Notes: generated from the letters alone by a model not told the origin. Numbered from the stretch's first letter, positions 22,682-34,220 are shown. The stretch: 64,000 nucleotides of DNA from Cryptomeria japonica (GCF_030272615.1 NC_081410.1:228256915-228320914); one strand, 5' to 3'. Numbers and translations: made by a program.

Positions 22682-23866
22682 CTAGTACAATGTACCCATT
22701 CTGCTTCCTCTTGCTATTACCATAGCACCTCTCACCATTTTCACACCTGCTTCAGAAAACTGTACATGCACACCCGCATCTATTAGTTTGCTAACAGATA
22801 ACAAATTTCTTGCTAGTCCCAGGATATGCAAGACACCATCAAATCTTCTAGTTCTACCATCAGAAAATTTATCATGAACACTTCCACGACCAACAATATC
22901 AAGAAAGGAGTTATCACCCAAATACACCTTACCACCATCAAACTTTTCATACTTACTAAACCAGTTTCTAATAGGAGTCATGTGGAAAGATGCACCTGAG
23001 TCTATCAACCATGCATTGTCACCTGCACGAGTGGCCAAGGTTGCAATAAAAGCATCTCCATCTTCCTTCTCGGACTCAGAATCAGAATCTTGCTTCTTCT
23101 TCTTTTTCTTCTTTTCTTCTTTACAGTCCTTTCGGAAATGTCCGGGCTTTCCACAATTCCAACAAATTACCTTGGACTTACCAGGAGATTTTGATCTCCC
23201 CTTATTCTTGGACTTAGAATGGCCATTCTGCTTTTCATTCTTGCCTCTTTCTTTTGGTCTTCCTCGAACACTCAAAGCCTCTTTGGCATTCAGAGAAACC
23301 TTCCTTCTCATCTCCTCAGAAAGTAGAGAACCAACAACATCCTCCATCTTCAAGACGACTGCAGTGCTCCCTATGGCCATCACAAGGCTGTCCCATGAGT
23401 CTGGCAACGAACATAGCAAGATTTGGCATATTTCTTCTTCATCCATTGGTACCCCAACTGAGGTCAACTGAGTCACCAACATATTAAAACTTTCTAGATA
23501 CTCAGAAATTCGTCCACCTTCTTCCATTCTCAAGGAATGCAACTTCTTCCTCAAGAAAATTTTATTCACAAGTGATTTTGCTTGGTAGATCTCACTTAGC
23601 TTCTTCCAAAGCTTCTTCACAGTAGATTCTTCGTGGACATTAATCAGAATTGAGTCTCCAAGGCACAATCTTATGAGACCTTTAGCTTTTCTATCCATTA
23701 CATCATATTGTGCAGCTAAAGTCGGATCTACGGGCCTCAACTTATTCTCATCGACTGCATCCCATAGATCTCGATCAATCAACAGATCTTCCATCTTCAG
23801 CTTCCACATTTCAAAGTTTGTGCTAGAAAACTTCTCTACATCAATCCTCCCTGATATACTTGCCAT
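22682..23866 (-). CDS. Copia gag-protease, open reading frame
   Basis: The 394-codon frame is intact. Residues 1-190 form a UBN2-type gag core (FEMWKLKMEDLLI, later LRMEEGGRISEYLESFN). A basic stretch precedes one zinc knuckle, CWNCGKPGHFRKDC, near residue 235, then a Lys-rich and acidic Ser/Glu linker, and a protease domain with the Asp-Ser-Gly catalytic triplet in LIDSGASFH near residue 290. The frame stops at an amber TAG (22682-22684), after which the same frame continues into pol for at least 19 codons. That stop is either a single mutation or a gag/pol boundary; most copia elements of this group have one continuous frame, so mutation is favoured. Confidence 0.9.
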   Translation of the reverse strand: MASISGRIDVEKFSSTNFEMWKLKMEDLLIDRDLWDAVDENKLRPVDPTLAAQYDVMDRKAKGLIRLCLGDSILINVHEESTVKKLWKKLSEIYQAKSLVNKIFLRKKLHSLRMEEGGRISEYLESFNMLVTQLTSVGVPMDEEEICQILLCSLPDSWDSLVMAIGSTAVVLKMEDVVGSLLSEEMRRKVSLNAKEALSVRGRPKERGKNEKQNGHSKSKNKGRSKSPGKSKVICWNCGKPGHFRKDCKEEKKKKKKKQDSDSESEKEDGDAFIATLATRAGDNAWLIDSGASFHMTPIRNWFSKYEKFDGGKVYLGDNSFLDIVGRGSVHDKFSDGRTRRFDGVLHILGLARNLLSVSKLIDAGVHVQFSEAGVKMVRGAMVIARGSRMGTLY

Positions 23867-23973
23867 CTTTACGATCCTGCAATACAGAAATGAAATACTC
23901 TACACAAGCTCCCACTCAAACCTTGATTAGCTCAAAAAACCTTGTACCCAACAAATAGAACCAAAACTGGCTA

Positions 23974-23986
23974 GGCTCTGATACCA
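23974..23986 (-). other. Primer-binding site (initiator tRNA-Met)
   Basis: On the minus strand TGGTATCAGAGCC starts two bases after the 5' LTR end. It is the standard copia primer site and fixes the element's orientation. Confidence 0.9.
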
Positions 23987-23988
23987 CT

Positions 23989-24692
23989 TGCAAGGAAGCA
24001 AAGGTGTGCGGAAACGCTTCCTACGCTAATATTGAGAGGATGATTATGCAAATTTCAACATAACTATCACAGAGATCACAAGAAGCACATAGAGTAGAAA
24101 TAAAACAACAAACACATAGCACAACGATTACCGTGGGGAAAACCCATACGGGTGAAAAACCCCACACTCTAAAACCTGCATAGTATATTAACAAATCAAC
24201 AAGAGATTACAATACACTTGCAATGCAAGTTCTTACAAGAGCATCACCTCAACTCAAGCTCGAAGAGACTTCACTAGCATCCTTCTAGCACCCAGCCTTG
24301 CAAACCAAAACTCCATGATACAAACTCCTCTCCAAGCCCTCATTATATAGGAATTTTATAACCTGGAAACCTTTTGTGGTTTTACAATACCATGGGCAAA
24401 ACCTCCATGACATGTGTTGCCCACCCTTGACATTTGTTTTTCCAAGATAAGAAAACTAGGTTAAAAGTAGTTACTCACGTCCAAACTCTTATCCCCTATT
24501 TTTGACCCTCATAACCAACATAAAATGTGTCATATAATCTCTAAAAATGGCCCTCCTATATTATACTATGGACAAGGCATATTTTAACAACTCTTATACC
24601 TTTTTCCAAGGCACCGACACATGGGAAACCTCCCAACTACATTTGGAACAATTTACTAAATATTGCAAGGTTGAGACACATGTATCTCAACA
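23989..24692 (-). repeat. 5' LTR of the Tork-type element
   Basis: It has the same 704-bp length as 19054-19757 with about a dozen substitutions, mostly transitions. It should hold the element promoter; no TATA box can be assigned with confidence. Confidence 0.92.
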
Positions 24693-25794
24693 ACATGAGC
24701 ATGTAAGATATGCTAGCTTGATAGTGATTTGCATAGTGAGAAACATTCCATCATATGCATGTTGGCCACACCTTTCTAGATCTTTATGATGGGTCGAGCT
24801 TCTCCAATGGGGTAGCATAGGGAAGCTAATGCTTCATGGTAGGGTGGACATCACCTAGATGATACTCTTTCTCTTCTTCTTTAGGTTATGAAAAGGGAAG
24901 TTGAAGAAGTTATATAATACGAGAGTTAACATATTTTGTGATCTATTCACAAGGAGAGAATGACCCTTATTTGTTCGGTTATATTGTCATATTAAATTTT
25001 GGATTTGAGGTGGATGTACATAAGAATGATTTGTTTTTCAGTAATGATAAGATATTATAGATAGGTTGCATTAATTGTGACGATAGATATTCATGAATAT
25101 GTTAGAAAAAGTTAAAATAAGTGTTCAATTCCCGACTTGATGAATGATTTTTTTTGTATTTTATTCGTTAATTTATTTATTTTCATTATCTGATTATGAG
25201 TTGTTCTTATAGTTATTACCCTATTCCCCTTTCTTGACTCTCCTATTGAGGTGGAGTGTTCTCCTATGGAGATGAAGATCTTTCTTGTCAAATGGATTGA
25301 GGGTTTGGTTCTCCTTCAACTGACTTCCTCTCTTAGCTCTCTTATTGAGGTGGGTACCTCTCCTATTGAGGTTGAGAGTGTTTGTGTGGGAGAGGTTCAA
25401 TGTTGTTGCAAGGAGGTTGTTGTTGCCCTTTATCAAGGTCTTGGCTATACGATTATTGATGATGTCTATTTTTTGGACTTCTTTCCTTCCTTTCCTTTTG
25501 AGGTGGAGTATTTGGAAGGAAAATAAAGCTTATTGAAGGTTTTTGGAGCTTGTTAAAAACCCATTATTATTGTGCATCTCAAGATAAGTTGTTAGGTGGC
25601 TTCAACCTTCTCACTTGTTTAAACAATTCTCTAATGTTCTGATTATTTTGTTCCAGTGTGTTTGGGTTGTTGGTTGTCTCAGTGTTATGTATTAGTAATA
25701 ATTTGCTTGTGTACAGGGTTTCAGTTTCCTTCAAAACCTACTATAAGGGGTTTTGAGTCCCCTAAAAACTTGCTTTACCCCTAATAAAAAATAA
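24693..25794 (+). mobile_element. Probable LINE-like remnant, 3' part with A-rich tail
   Basis: The segment ends with GGGGTTTTGAGTCCCCTAAA, CTTGCTTTACCCCTAATAAA and AAATAATTT just before the repeat field resumes, which resembles the 3' untranslated end and short A-rich tail of plant LINEs. The region before it has repeated phrases around CTCTCCTATTGAGGTGGAGT (25230-25375). No domain could be read. It is the right half of the host segment of the copia element. Confidence 0.35.
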
Positions 25795-26640
25795 TTTCCC
25801 TATAAAATCTTAAAACTGAATACCTTTTTATTAGTCTATTTAGTACCAACATAAAATTCTTTATTTGTTATCAATATTTTTTAAATCTATCCTGAAATAT
25901 TTATGTAAGACAATATTTTCCCTTGTCTAAGTTCAATCTACACTTGATCATCTATGCACTTGTGGAAGTGAACCAAATAATTTTAGAATTATATTTTTAG
26001 TTAAGCAACAACCATCCAACAAGCCTTAATTTTCTAGTACCATGACAAATTAATTCTCGACATTTTCAATAACAATTTCTTCATCAAATCTTAAAACTAA
26101 ATATATTATTTATTTTATTTAGTACAAACCTAGATTTATTTAAATATTTATGTTAGGGTACATTTTCTCTTGTACCAAATTTTTTCTCATCAAATCCTGT
26201 TTTTTTTAGCCTACAAAAATCGAGTAGCCCTCCTATAAACTGCAATGCACCAAGTAAACTTTTTAATGTGACTAGTAACACCATACCACGTGGGATGGGG
26301 GGAGACTAGACATCATGTTCTTGTGCCTACCACAATATTTTCTCATTAGATCTAAACCTAAATATTTCATTTTATTTTATTTAAACTATATTAAATTTTC
26401 CCTTGTCCTAACAATTTTCTCATCAAATCTTAAAACTAAATATTATTTTATTTTATAGAAAACTAAAATTCTTTATTTCTTCTTATTATTTATTTAATCT
26501 ACTTGACAAAATTTATGCTAGACTATATATTCTCTTATACCAACAATCTCCTTATCATATTTAAATCTAAAAACTTTATTTTATTTAAAGTAGATTATTT
26601 TTTCTCTTGTCTTCCAACAATTTCTTCATCAAATCTTAAC
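25795..26640. repeat. AT-rich satellite-like repeat, middle block
   Basis: It is built of diverged copies of CTTAAAACTAAATATT, TTTATTTAGTA, CATAAAATTCTTTATTT, ATCCT.AAATATTTATG, TTTTCCCTTGTACCAACAAT and CTCATCAAATCTTAAAAC, with a sub-period of roughly 100-170 bp. It is shared with 42510-43137 and 44926-45480. No coding content. Confidence 0.7.
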
Positions 26641-26659
26641 ACAATATATATATATGTGT

Positions 26660-26738
<79 letters not shown>

Positions 26739-26745
26739 TGAGTGA
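26641..26745. repeat. Microsatellite (AT)n(TG)n(GTGA)n
   Basis: A short AT run leads into about 40 TG dinucleotides and then GAGT repeats. It sits exactly at the 3' tail of the minus-strand LINE (once the LTR element is removed), so on the LINE strand it is an (AC)n tail. The paired long His/Thr and Val/Cys frames here are repeat artefacts. Confidence 0.9.
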
Positions 26746-27953
26746 GTGAGCTCCCTTGTTGGCATTGTGTTGTCATTGATGTCAACTGGTATAGGACAAC
26801 TCGTATGGGAGTATTGTTGACATGCAGTCATTGATGTCAATCTGTCTTGCAGGTCACTAGTAAGGGAGAGAATGTCATTCAGTACAATGACCATTGGAGT
26901 CACTGTTGAGTCACCGGTACACAAGTTAGTGTCTGACTTGTGTGGATGATATGGACAGGAGACTAGTATGATATAACAACTGGTAAATGATGACATCTGT
27001 GAGTGGGAAAGATGTTGAGTTGTTGTTTGTGATGAAGAGGCAGAATGTTACCTAAATCACATCAACACAGGAGGAGGAGAATGTACAGGTCATCAGTATG
27101 TTGTGTGGATGCAGAACAACAGGACTTCCATCAGATAGAGATGCAGTCACCATGTGTAGAGATTACTGACAGTGAATGTACCCACACCGGATCATGAGTG
27201 CATTGCAGGATGCAGGTGACAAGGACTCACTCCCACTAGTAAGTGGAGCTTATCACCTATTATGCAAAGTATGCATCTTAGTTCTATGAGATAAGGAAGA
27301 AGAGGTAAAGGTAGGTGTTTGAAGGATCACACCAGATCTACCAGTAAATCAAAGGGATGCCTCAAGTGCATGAAATTAGGGATATACACTGGACCGGTAT
27401 AGAAGGCATGTTATGCCATCGGGATAGAAAAGGAAGAGTAGAGAATTGATTGGTTTGTCACCTTGACAAACCGGCCGAAATGATGTCCGATCTAATGATG
27501 AAAAAGACAAAGTGGAGAAGCTGCAGAGAGAGTGCAACTGGTATGCAGATGCCTTAGATGGTATCTATCGAAGGTCGATGACATGGTGTCGTCAAGATGG
27601 CTACCGGTGAGCATGAGAACTGGTAAGGAAGCAAGGAGGCTAACTGATGTGCTCCTACCTGATGAGAATGTGCATGCTATGGATAGGCATGTCTGGCGAT
27701 TGGTTAAGGTGTTCCACCGACAAATCAGCAAAGTGCAGACATGAAGGGTAATTGGTAAAGTGTGAGATATGGAGGATCGGTAGAAAAGGAGGATCGGTTG
27801 TGGGTTGATTATCAGTGACCGAGTCTAGCCAACACAGAGATCTTTGCTTAAGTGGATACTGACAAAGGATGCCATGTGGAGTTGAAGGGGCAAGCTTGTA
27901 GAGGTCGCTAAAGTGTCGTGTCGCTGAGGTAGCTGGCGATCGGTCGACATTAA

Positions 27954-28238
27954 ATGTTGACTGTGAGGCTCGAGGAAGAAAAGCAGAGGATTGTGACTCG
28001 AGATGAAGAAAACAACAAAAATTCAGAAAGGACTGATCTTGGATATTGAAGCAAATTGAAGGAGAAGTTTGGTGAGTGGATCAAGGAAGGATGATTCGAT
28101 CTTTGTGCTCACTTGTCAAAGGAAACAAGTGAGATATTTGTGGCATTTGACAGATGCAGGTCGATATATAAGGTCATGTTTGCTAAGTTTAGCAAACGTG
28201 TATTGAAAGGCACGTTAATGGCAGTAATGTGCAGATAG
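27954..28238 (+). pseudogene. LTR-embedded 95-codon ORF, left copy, two stops
   Basis: This is the left-LTR counterpart of the open frame at 33936-34220. The start ATG, frame and final TAG are preserved over 285 bases without an indel. Two codons are TGA where the right copy has CGA (one near 28051, one near 28093), the signature of CpG decay. The predicted product is basic, helical and soluble, and I recognise no family. It could be a chance frame kept because LTRs start identical, so coding is unproven. Confidence 0.35.
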
Positions 28239-28873
28239 TTGTCTTGGATCTCAGATCGAATGAGATCTGATTGGATTTGATGTGCCTTGTGATCAATGGA
28301 AGAAACCCTAACTGGCTGAAGTTTGAATTGGCTTTTAGCGGGAAAAAAAGCTGATAAATAGGCAAGCCAAAATCGATGGATGTTGTTGTTGAAGGAGAGT
28401 GTGTTGTTGCTACATGTGAGAGAAAATCAGTCAAGTACTCAACGAGTATCTGAAAAGAGACTGAGTGTGTGTGAGTGAGAATTAGGTTGAAAGGATCAAC
28501 TGACACACAGTGAAGAATCGATAGTCTGCAAGTGAGTCTGTGAGAGAAGTATACTGGTGGTGACCAAACCAATAGAGTAGAGTTGCAGAAGAGTGCAGAG
28601 TGGGCAAGAAGGAATCGGTGGAAGATAGAACTAGTGGATAACAACAGAGTAGTTGAGAGAAGAGACAACCTGTAGAGAGAATTGGTAGAGAAGGAGAAAA
28701 GGTTGAACCGATAAGGTTGCAGGAGTGATAAGGTAAGAGAGACATAACCAGCAATGAACTGGATAGAAGATCCAGTAGAGATATTTGAAGAAGTGTTACA
28801 AAATCCATTTGTAATAAGGCTATTAACTTGTAAATGAATATGTTTTATATTCACTGAGTTGGAGCTCGGTGTA

Positions 28874-28976
28874 GGGGTTGTAGCTCCTTGGGTTGGTGCC
28901 CTAAATCAGGGGTTGGTGCTCCTTGGGTTGGTGCCCTAAAATCAGGGGTTGGTGCTCCTTGGGTTGGTGCCCTAAA
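28874..28976 (+). repeat. Three tandem 34-bp units in LTR
   Basis: Three copies of GGGGTTGGTGCTCCTTGGGT plus GGTGCCCTAAA follow in a row; the first has TAG for TGG. The same three units occur at 34872-34974 in the other LTR, so the array predates the insertion. Confidence 0.85.
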
Positions 28977-29255
28977 CATTGTAATCAGAGATTCAATTGT
29001 GAGGCTGAATTGGAGCAGTAGTCTCCAACAACATTTCTCACTGAGGTTTTTCCCATTTTGGAGTTTTCCTCATATATGTTGGTGTTATGTGATGTCCCTT
29101 TGTGTGTGATGGCATTTATGTTGGCCTCTCCTCCAACCGGTAAGTTTGCATTGAGTTAGATCTGATAACCAGTAGACACACATAGGATAGTTAAAGGGAA
29201 AAGATTGAGAACCACTGATTCACCCCCCTCTTAGTGGTGCATTGTGTCTGACAAT

Positions 29256-29270
29256 TGGTATCAGAGCATA
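29256..29270 (+). other. Primer-binding site of element B
   Basis: TGGTATCAGAGCATA starts two bases after the LTR, the same distance as in element A, with the initiator-Met-type core TGGTATCAGAGC. Confidence 0.85.
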
Positions 29271-29326
29271 GGTTCCCAGTCAAATGAGCTTTCTCCAGCT
29301 TGGGTAGATTCTGGCTTAAGGATACA

Positions 29327-31279
29327 ATGGTCTATTTAGTGTCAATCCCAGCTTTGATGTTTAATGGGTCTAACTATTCCATTTGGAGTTGTAGAATGGA
29401 AGTTCACTTATCCTCTCTAGAGTATGATGTCTGGATGTCTGTTGTAAATGGCTATCCTAGTAAAGTTGTCCTCCCACCAATTCAGATGTATAAAGAAGAA
29501 ACCAGTGCAATGAAGCAGCAATGAAGGCTATACTCTGTGGGTTAAGAAATTATGTCTCCTCACAGGTGGACAGATGCAGATAGACAAAAAGCTTATGGGA
29601 GAGATTGAAGAAGCTCTATGGAAATGAGCCCACTACTTTAGAACTGGCTTGTGATGATAGAATGATAAATGCACCTCATGTATCTATAGATGATGAAGAC
29701 AGGTCTGCTAGCAATCACAACATTGATGAAGAAGGAACCCACCTCTTCATGGCTCAAGAGTCAGAAGATGAGAGGCACACATCTGAGAATGATCATGCCG
29801 ATCACTCCTACCGGCAAGATGTGTTTGGCAGTGATAGTGAAGGTGAAGAAGAAGAGGAAGCAGAAGTTGATCTTGAAGGAGAGCTTGTAAATGCACTTGA
29901 AGAACTCAGAAGAGTAATAAATGAATACAAGCTATTCAATAATGTTGCTCTTGTGGAGCAGAATTGGTTGATAATTTACCTTGAAGAAGTTGAGAAATGT
30001 ATCGTAGAGTTTAAGACTCAAGAAGAAGACACCAAGGAGTGTTGGTGTAAAGATCTAGCATCTGAGCTAGAGGTAAAAGATAAAGAATATCAGCAGATGC
30101 TTGGAGAAATGGAGGTTCTCTGAAATGACCTTGAGAAATGTTAGGATGAGCTCAAGGTAAGAATCTGGTTTGATAGCAACAGTGATGCCTTGGACAAAAT
30201 GTTGAAAAAGCAAAAGCATGCCAAGAACACTAAAGGTTTAGGAAGTGGTGCCGATGAATGCTCCGCTAGCAAGAATGTCCCCCACAATGACATTTTGTTT
30301 GTCTCCTCAAATTGAGTGAACAAGGGACAAACCTTCATGGTTATAAATGCTCCCTGGAAGAAGGTTGATCTAACCACAACCGATGAATATTTGTAGACAA
30401 GAATGAAGAATGGTGCTGCTAGAAGAAGGAATACTGTAGATCCCAAAGGAAAAGAGAAAATGGGAGAAGACAACTTCACCGAAAACAAGAACATGAGATC
30501 TCCTACCGGTAGAGGACAAAGAAATGCTACTGCCCACATGTCAAGACAAGTGTGGGAGAAGAAGAGATCAGATGGAGGAAATGCAAAGAATGGTCAACCT
30601 AGGATCCATCCTAAGAGAAGGAGAAATGGAGATGCCAAACTGGTAAGATCTCCCCATGCATGGCAGAATAAGTTTGTATGTTAAAAATCTTCCTTCTTTG
30701 GTTATTGCTTTGCGTGTAATGGTCATGGCCATAGGGCAGAAGAATGTAGAAAGAGATCTAGAAGGAACAAGATAGGATCTCATAGATATCATGCATATGA
30801 GGAAAATGTATCAAGGAATATATACATGCATATCCCCTCTCCCAGTTATGCAAATAATGTTTGTTATAACTGCAATGGAATTGGCCACATAAGTTATGAA
30901 TGTAGGAAGAAGGACCTACAGTCACATGGAAGTCGGTATAGCAATTATGCTCAACTTAGAAATGTATATAGAGCATATGGAAGACAAAGACCTGCATGGA
31001 GTCAAAGGAGAAATGTCCCTGCAGGAGCAAGAGGTCCACTAGTTTTGGTTAACAGTCACAACAACATGACCCGAAGAAGATGGTCAAACCGGTATGTTAA
31101 GATATTCCTCAATCATGAAGTTGGCATGGATATTGTGTGCTACTATAGCACTACTTTTGGTAGTGATGCAGAGTCCGGAAATGAAAGGACCCATCAGTAG
31201 AAGAAGGTAAGACCTGCTCCCATGACTGAAAATGGGAAGAATAATGAGACTAAGCAAGTATGGAGGAAGAAGTAAGATG
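29327..31279 (+). pseudogene. Decayed copia-type gag of element B
   Basis: The frame starts MVYLVSIPALMFNGSNYSIW, a DUF4219/UBN2-type gag N-terminus, shifts once near 29505-29520, then runs in one frame from about 29525 to 31279. Content: an acidic linker (29690-29880), a coiled coil (29880-30120), a basic region, and two zinc-knuckle-like motifs near 30705-30750 (CFACNGHGHRAEEC) and 30860-30905 (CYNCNGIGHISYEC), both complete. Stops include TAG near 29573 and further TGA/TAG/TAA at about 30121, 30139, 30313, 30394, 30680, 31198 and 31273. It is nucleocapsid-like by family; this copy is dead. Confidence 0.78.
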
Positions 31280-32741
31280 ATGCAACAATGGACCGACACT
31301 ATGCATTCAATGCACAGGTGATATCTCTTAAGGCCTAAAAGGAGATGCAGGACCTCAAGGGGAGTAACATATCGACTAGATCGTTCACCCCTCAGTGAAG
31401 AAGGGCACTTCGAAGAACAAGATGTTGCTGGTATGAAGGATGGAATGAGAAGATAAGTATGTGTAGTGGCTGCCTTGATTACACACCTATAGATCAGTGT
31501 TGGATCACTACTGCATGTGTCAATGGATGAAGATTATCAATTGAAATCAGATGCACAGTGACACAAAATGTCAGGAGTTACAAGAAGGTGCTCCGATAGT
31601 GATAATGGACCGGTACAGGAAACCAGTATCTATAGGATGTTACCGACATGAATGCTAACATGTACTTGTAGGTTATGTAAGACAATGAGGTTGGAGATCA
31701 TTGCATTAGCCCCGATAACATGGAATGGAAGTTATGAATTAGGTGGTGTTGATGAATACCTGAATGACATATATTGGCCCGGTTGTTGATCATGTAGGCA
31801 TACATGTTTTTGGGCTAACCGGTTTGATTCATGGCATGATGATGACATTGTATGGCATTGTGAAGATCTAGGATCATGTCATAGGTTGTGGTGGATATTA
31901 TGGAGCTGAAGGATCATCAGATGATCGCATATGCATAGCCCAACCAGTATATAGAATTGACTAGAGCTCCGGTTTTGGACCTGATCGATAGTATGGACCT
32001 AAGATGTATGACTTAGGGGGAGTTGACAACCTTGCTTTCTGATTTGTATCAAACTTTTTGGGCACATAGGATGTGCAAGTGTCTATGGTTGTATTGGTGT
32101 GATGGTGTTTGTGGACGTGTCTGAGGTTGTGATATATTTCAATGTTTATCCAATTGAAATCACAACTGGATCACTAGAAGAGTTGTCTGCAAAAAGGGAG
32201 AGTTACCTGCACAAGAGAACATCCTTTTGGTATCAGAGAAGATACAATTGGTATCAGTGTCAACTTCAACACTTGATATCAGCTAATTGGGGTCAGAATA
32301 ACTTTTGCATATCAAAGGGGAGATGACGCAGTCTGACCGACAAGTAGTATTCACTGACACATCCTTCTGCAATTGAGTGCTTTAACAATTAGTATCAGAT
32401 TTGCATACTCAATTGGTGTCAGTTGGTGGTTGAGTTCTCCATCTCAAGTGTTGTCCCTTGAGAACATGTAACAAGTGGTATCAAAAGAGATGATGCATCC
32501 GATAAAGATAAAGGGGGAGAAAGATTTTTGTCAATGCCCGATAGATACACAAAGGAATGATATCTTGACAGTGCCCTTTGCCATTGTTGTCAAAGGGGGA
32601 GAAAGATTCTGTAGTATACCACATACTACATATGTGAGAATCCATGAATTATACAAAGGGGAAGAGTTGGATCTCACAAAGGAGGAAAGAGATTATGTAG
32701 TATGTCGGATACTAGATGAGTTCAATGCTAAAGGGGAAGAT
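31280..32741 (+). other. 3' internal region of element B with repeated purine tracts
   Basis: No protease, integrase or RT motif is seen. Purine-rich words recur: CTTAGGGGGAG near 32013, AAAGGGGAGA near 32315, AAAGGGGGAGAAAG near 32511 and again near 32588, AAAGGGGAAGAG near 32655, and the last, AAAGGGGAAGA (32730-32740), abuts the right LTR and is the polypurine tract. A short frame at 32475-32822 overlaps these and is not convincing. Confidence 0.6.
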
Positions 32742-33935
32742 TGTGGGCATTGTGTTGTCATTGATGTCAACCGATATAGAAGGACAATTGGTATGGGAGT
32801 ATTGTTGACATGCAGTCACTGATGTCAACCTATCTTGCAGGTCACCGGTAAGGGAGAGAATGTCATTCAGTTCAATGACCGTTGCAGTCATAGTTGAGTC
32901 ACCAATACACAAGTTAGTGTTTGACTTGTGTGGATGATATGGACAGGAGACTAGTATGATATAACAACTAGTAAATGATGACATATGTGAGTGGGCAAGA
33001 TGTTGAGTTGTTGTTTGTGATGAAGAGGCAGAATGTTACCTAAATCACATCAACACATGAGGAGAAGAATGTACAGGTCACATGTATGTTGTGTGGATGC
33101 AGAACAACATGACTCCCACCAAATAGAGATGCAGTCACCATGTGTAGAGATGACTACACCGAATCATGAGTGCAATGCAGGATGCAGGTGACAAGGACTC
33201 ACTCCCATCAGTAAGTGGAGCTTATCTCCCATTATGAAAAGTATGCATCTTAGTTCTATGAGATAAGGAAGAAGAGGTAAAAGTAGGTGTTTGAAGGATC
33301 ACACTAGATCTACCGATAAATCAAAGGGATGCCTCAAGTGCATGGAATCAAGGATATGTACTGGACCAACATAGAAGGCATGTTATGCCACTGGGACAAA
33401 CAAGGAAGAGTAGAGAATTGATTGGTTTGTCACTCTGACAAACTGGCTGAGATGATGTCTGATCTGATGATGAAGAAAGCAAAGTGGAGCAGCTGCAAAG
33501 AGAATGCAACTGGTATGCAGATTTCTTAGATGGTATATGTCGAAGCTCGATGGCATGGTGTCATCAGGATGGCTACCGGTGAGCATGAGAACTGATAAGG
33601 AAGCAAGGAGGCTAAGAGATGTGCTCCTACCTGATGAGAATGTGCATGCTATGGATAGGCATGTCTGACGACTGGTTAAGGTGTTCCACCAACAGATTAG
33701 CAAAGTGCAGACATGAAGCGTAACCGGTAAAGTGTGAGATACCGGCAGGGTTAGTGAATCGACATAAAAGAAGGACCAGTTGTGTGTTGATTGTCAGTGA
33801 CTGAGTCTAGCCGACACAAAGATATTTGCTGAAGTGGATACCGACAAAGGATGCCACGTAGAGTTGAAGTGGAAAGCTCACAAAGGTCAATGAAGTGTCA
33901 TGTCGATGAGGTAGCTGGCAATTGGTCGACATTAA

Positions 33936-34220
33936 ATGTTAACTGCGAAACTTGAGGAAGAAAAGAAAAGGATTTCGGCTCGAGATGAAGAAAACAATAG
34001 AAATCCAGAAAGGACTGATCTTGCAGATCGAAGTAGATTGAAGGAGCAGTTTGGTGAGTGGATCAAGGAAGGACGATCCGATCTTTGTGCTTGCTTGTCA
34101 AAGGAAATAGCTAAGATATTTATGGCGTTTGACAGATGCAGGTTGATATACAAGGCCATGTTTGCTAAGTTTAGCAAACGTGTATTAAAAGGCATGTCAA
34201 TAGCGGTAATGTGCAGATAG
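33936..34220 (+). CDS. LTR-embedded 94-residue ORF, open copy
   Basis: ATG 33936 to TAG 34220 is uninterrupted. The product is strongly charged at the N-terminus (MLTAKLEEEKKRISARDEEN), helical, with a Cys/Phe-rich C-terminal half and no signal peptide or membrane segment. The left LTR holds the same frame with two CGA-to-TGA changes and no indel. Lying in an LTR, it would be in or near the leader of the element RNA. No homologue is recognised; it may be non-coding. Confidence 0.35.
   Translation: MLTAKLEEEKKRISARDEENNRNPERTDLADRSRLKEQFGEWIKEGRSDLCACLSKEIAKIFMAFDRCRLIYKAMFAKFSKRVLKGMSIAVMCR

Larger units (their letters stand above)
19054..24692 (-). mobile_element. Tork-type Ty1/copia LTR retrotransposon, defective
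   Basis: It is a structurally complete minus-strand element. Two 704-bp LTRs (about a dozen substitutions apart by eye, no indels), an initiator-Met primer-binding site, a polypurine tract and copia order gag-protease-integrase-reverse transcriptase-RNase H are all present. Flanking 5-mers are gcatg and acatg, one mismatch. Gag resembles the Tnt1/Tork group in length and layout. Roughly 2% LTR divergence means a fairly recent insertion compared with its neighbours. Pol is broken by several stops, one frameshift and loss of an integrase catalytic Asp, so the copy is not self-sufficient. Confidence 0.93.
26757..29253 (+). repeat. 5' LTR of element B (2.5 kb)
   Basis: It opens TGTTGGCATTGTGTTGTC and closes CTTAGTGGTGCATTGTGTCTGACA in two pieces around 29230-29253. 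It is unusually long for a copia LTR and contains a 95-codon frame (27954-28238) and a triplicated GGTTGGTGCTCC unit (28874-28976). Divergence from the right LTR is clearly higher than in the Tork-type element. Confidence 0.9.

Noticed and set aside
26503-26996. Paired ORFs rich in Val/Cys (plus) and Thr/His (minus)
   Set aside because: They are translations of the (TG)n microsatellite, not proteins.
28189-28854. 221-codon minus-strand ORF in the left LTR of element B
   Set aside because: Hydrophobic, Ser/Leu-rich; the right-LTR counterpart (34171-34815) differs by frameshifts and no domain is seen. Probably a chance frame opposite AG-rich DNA.
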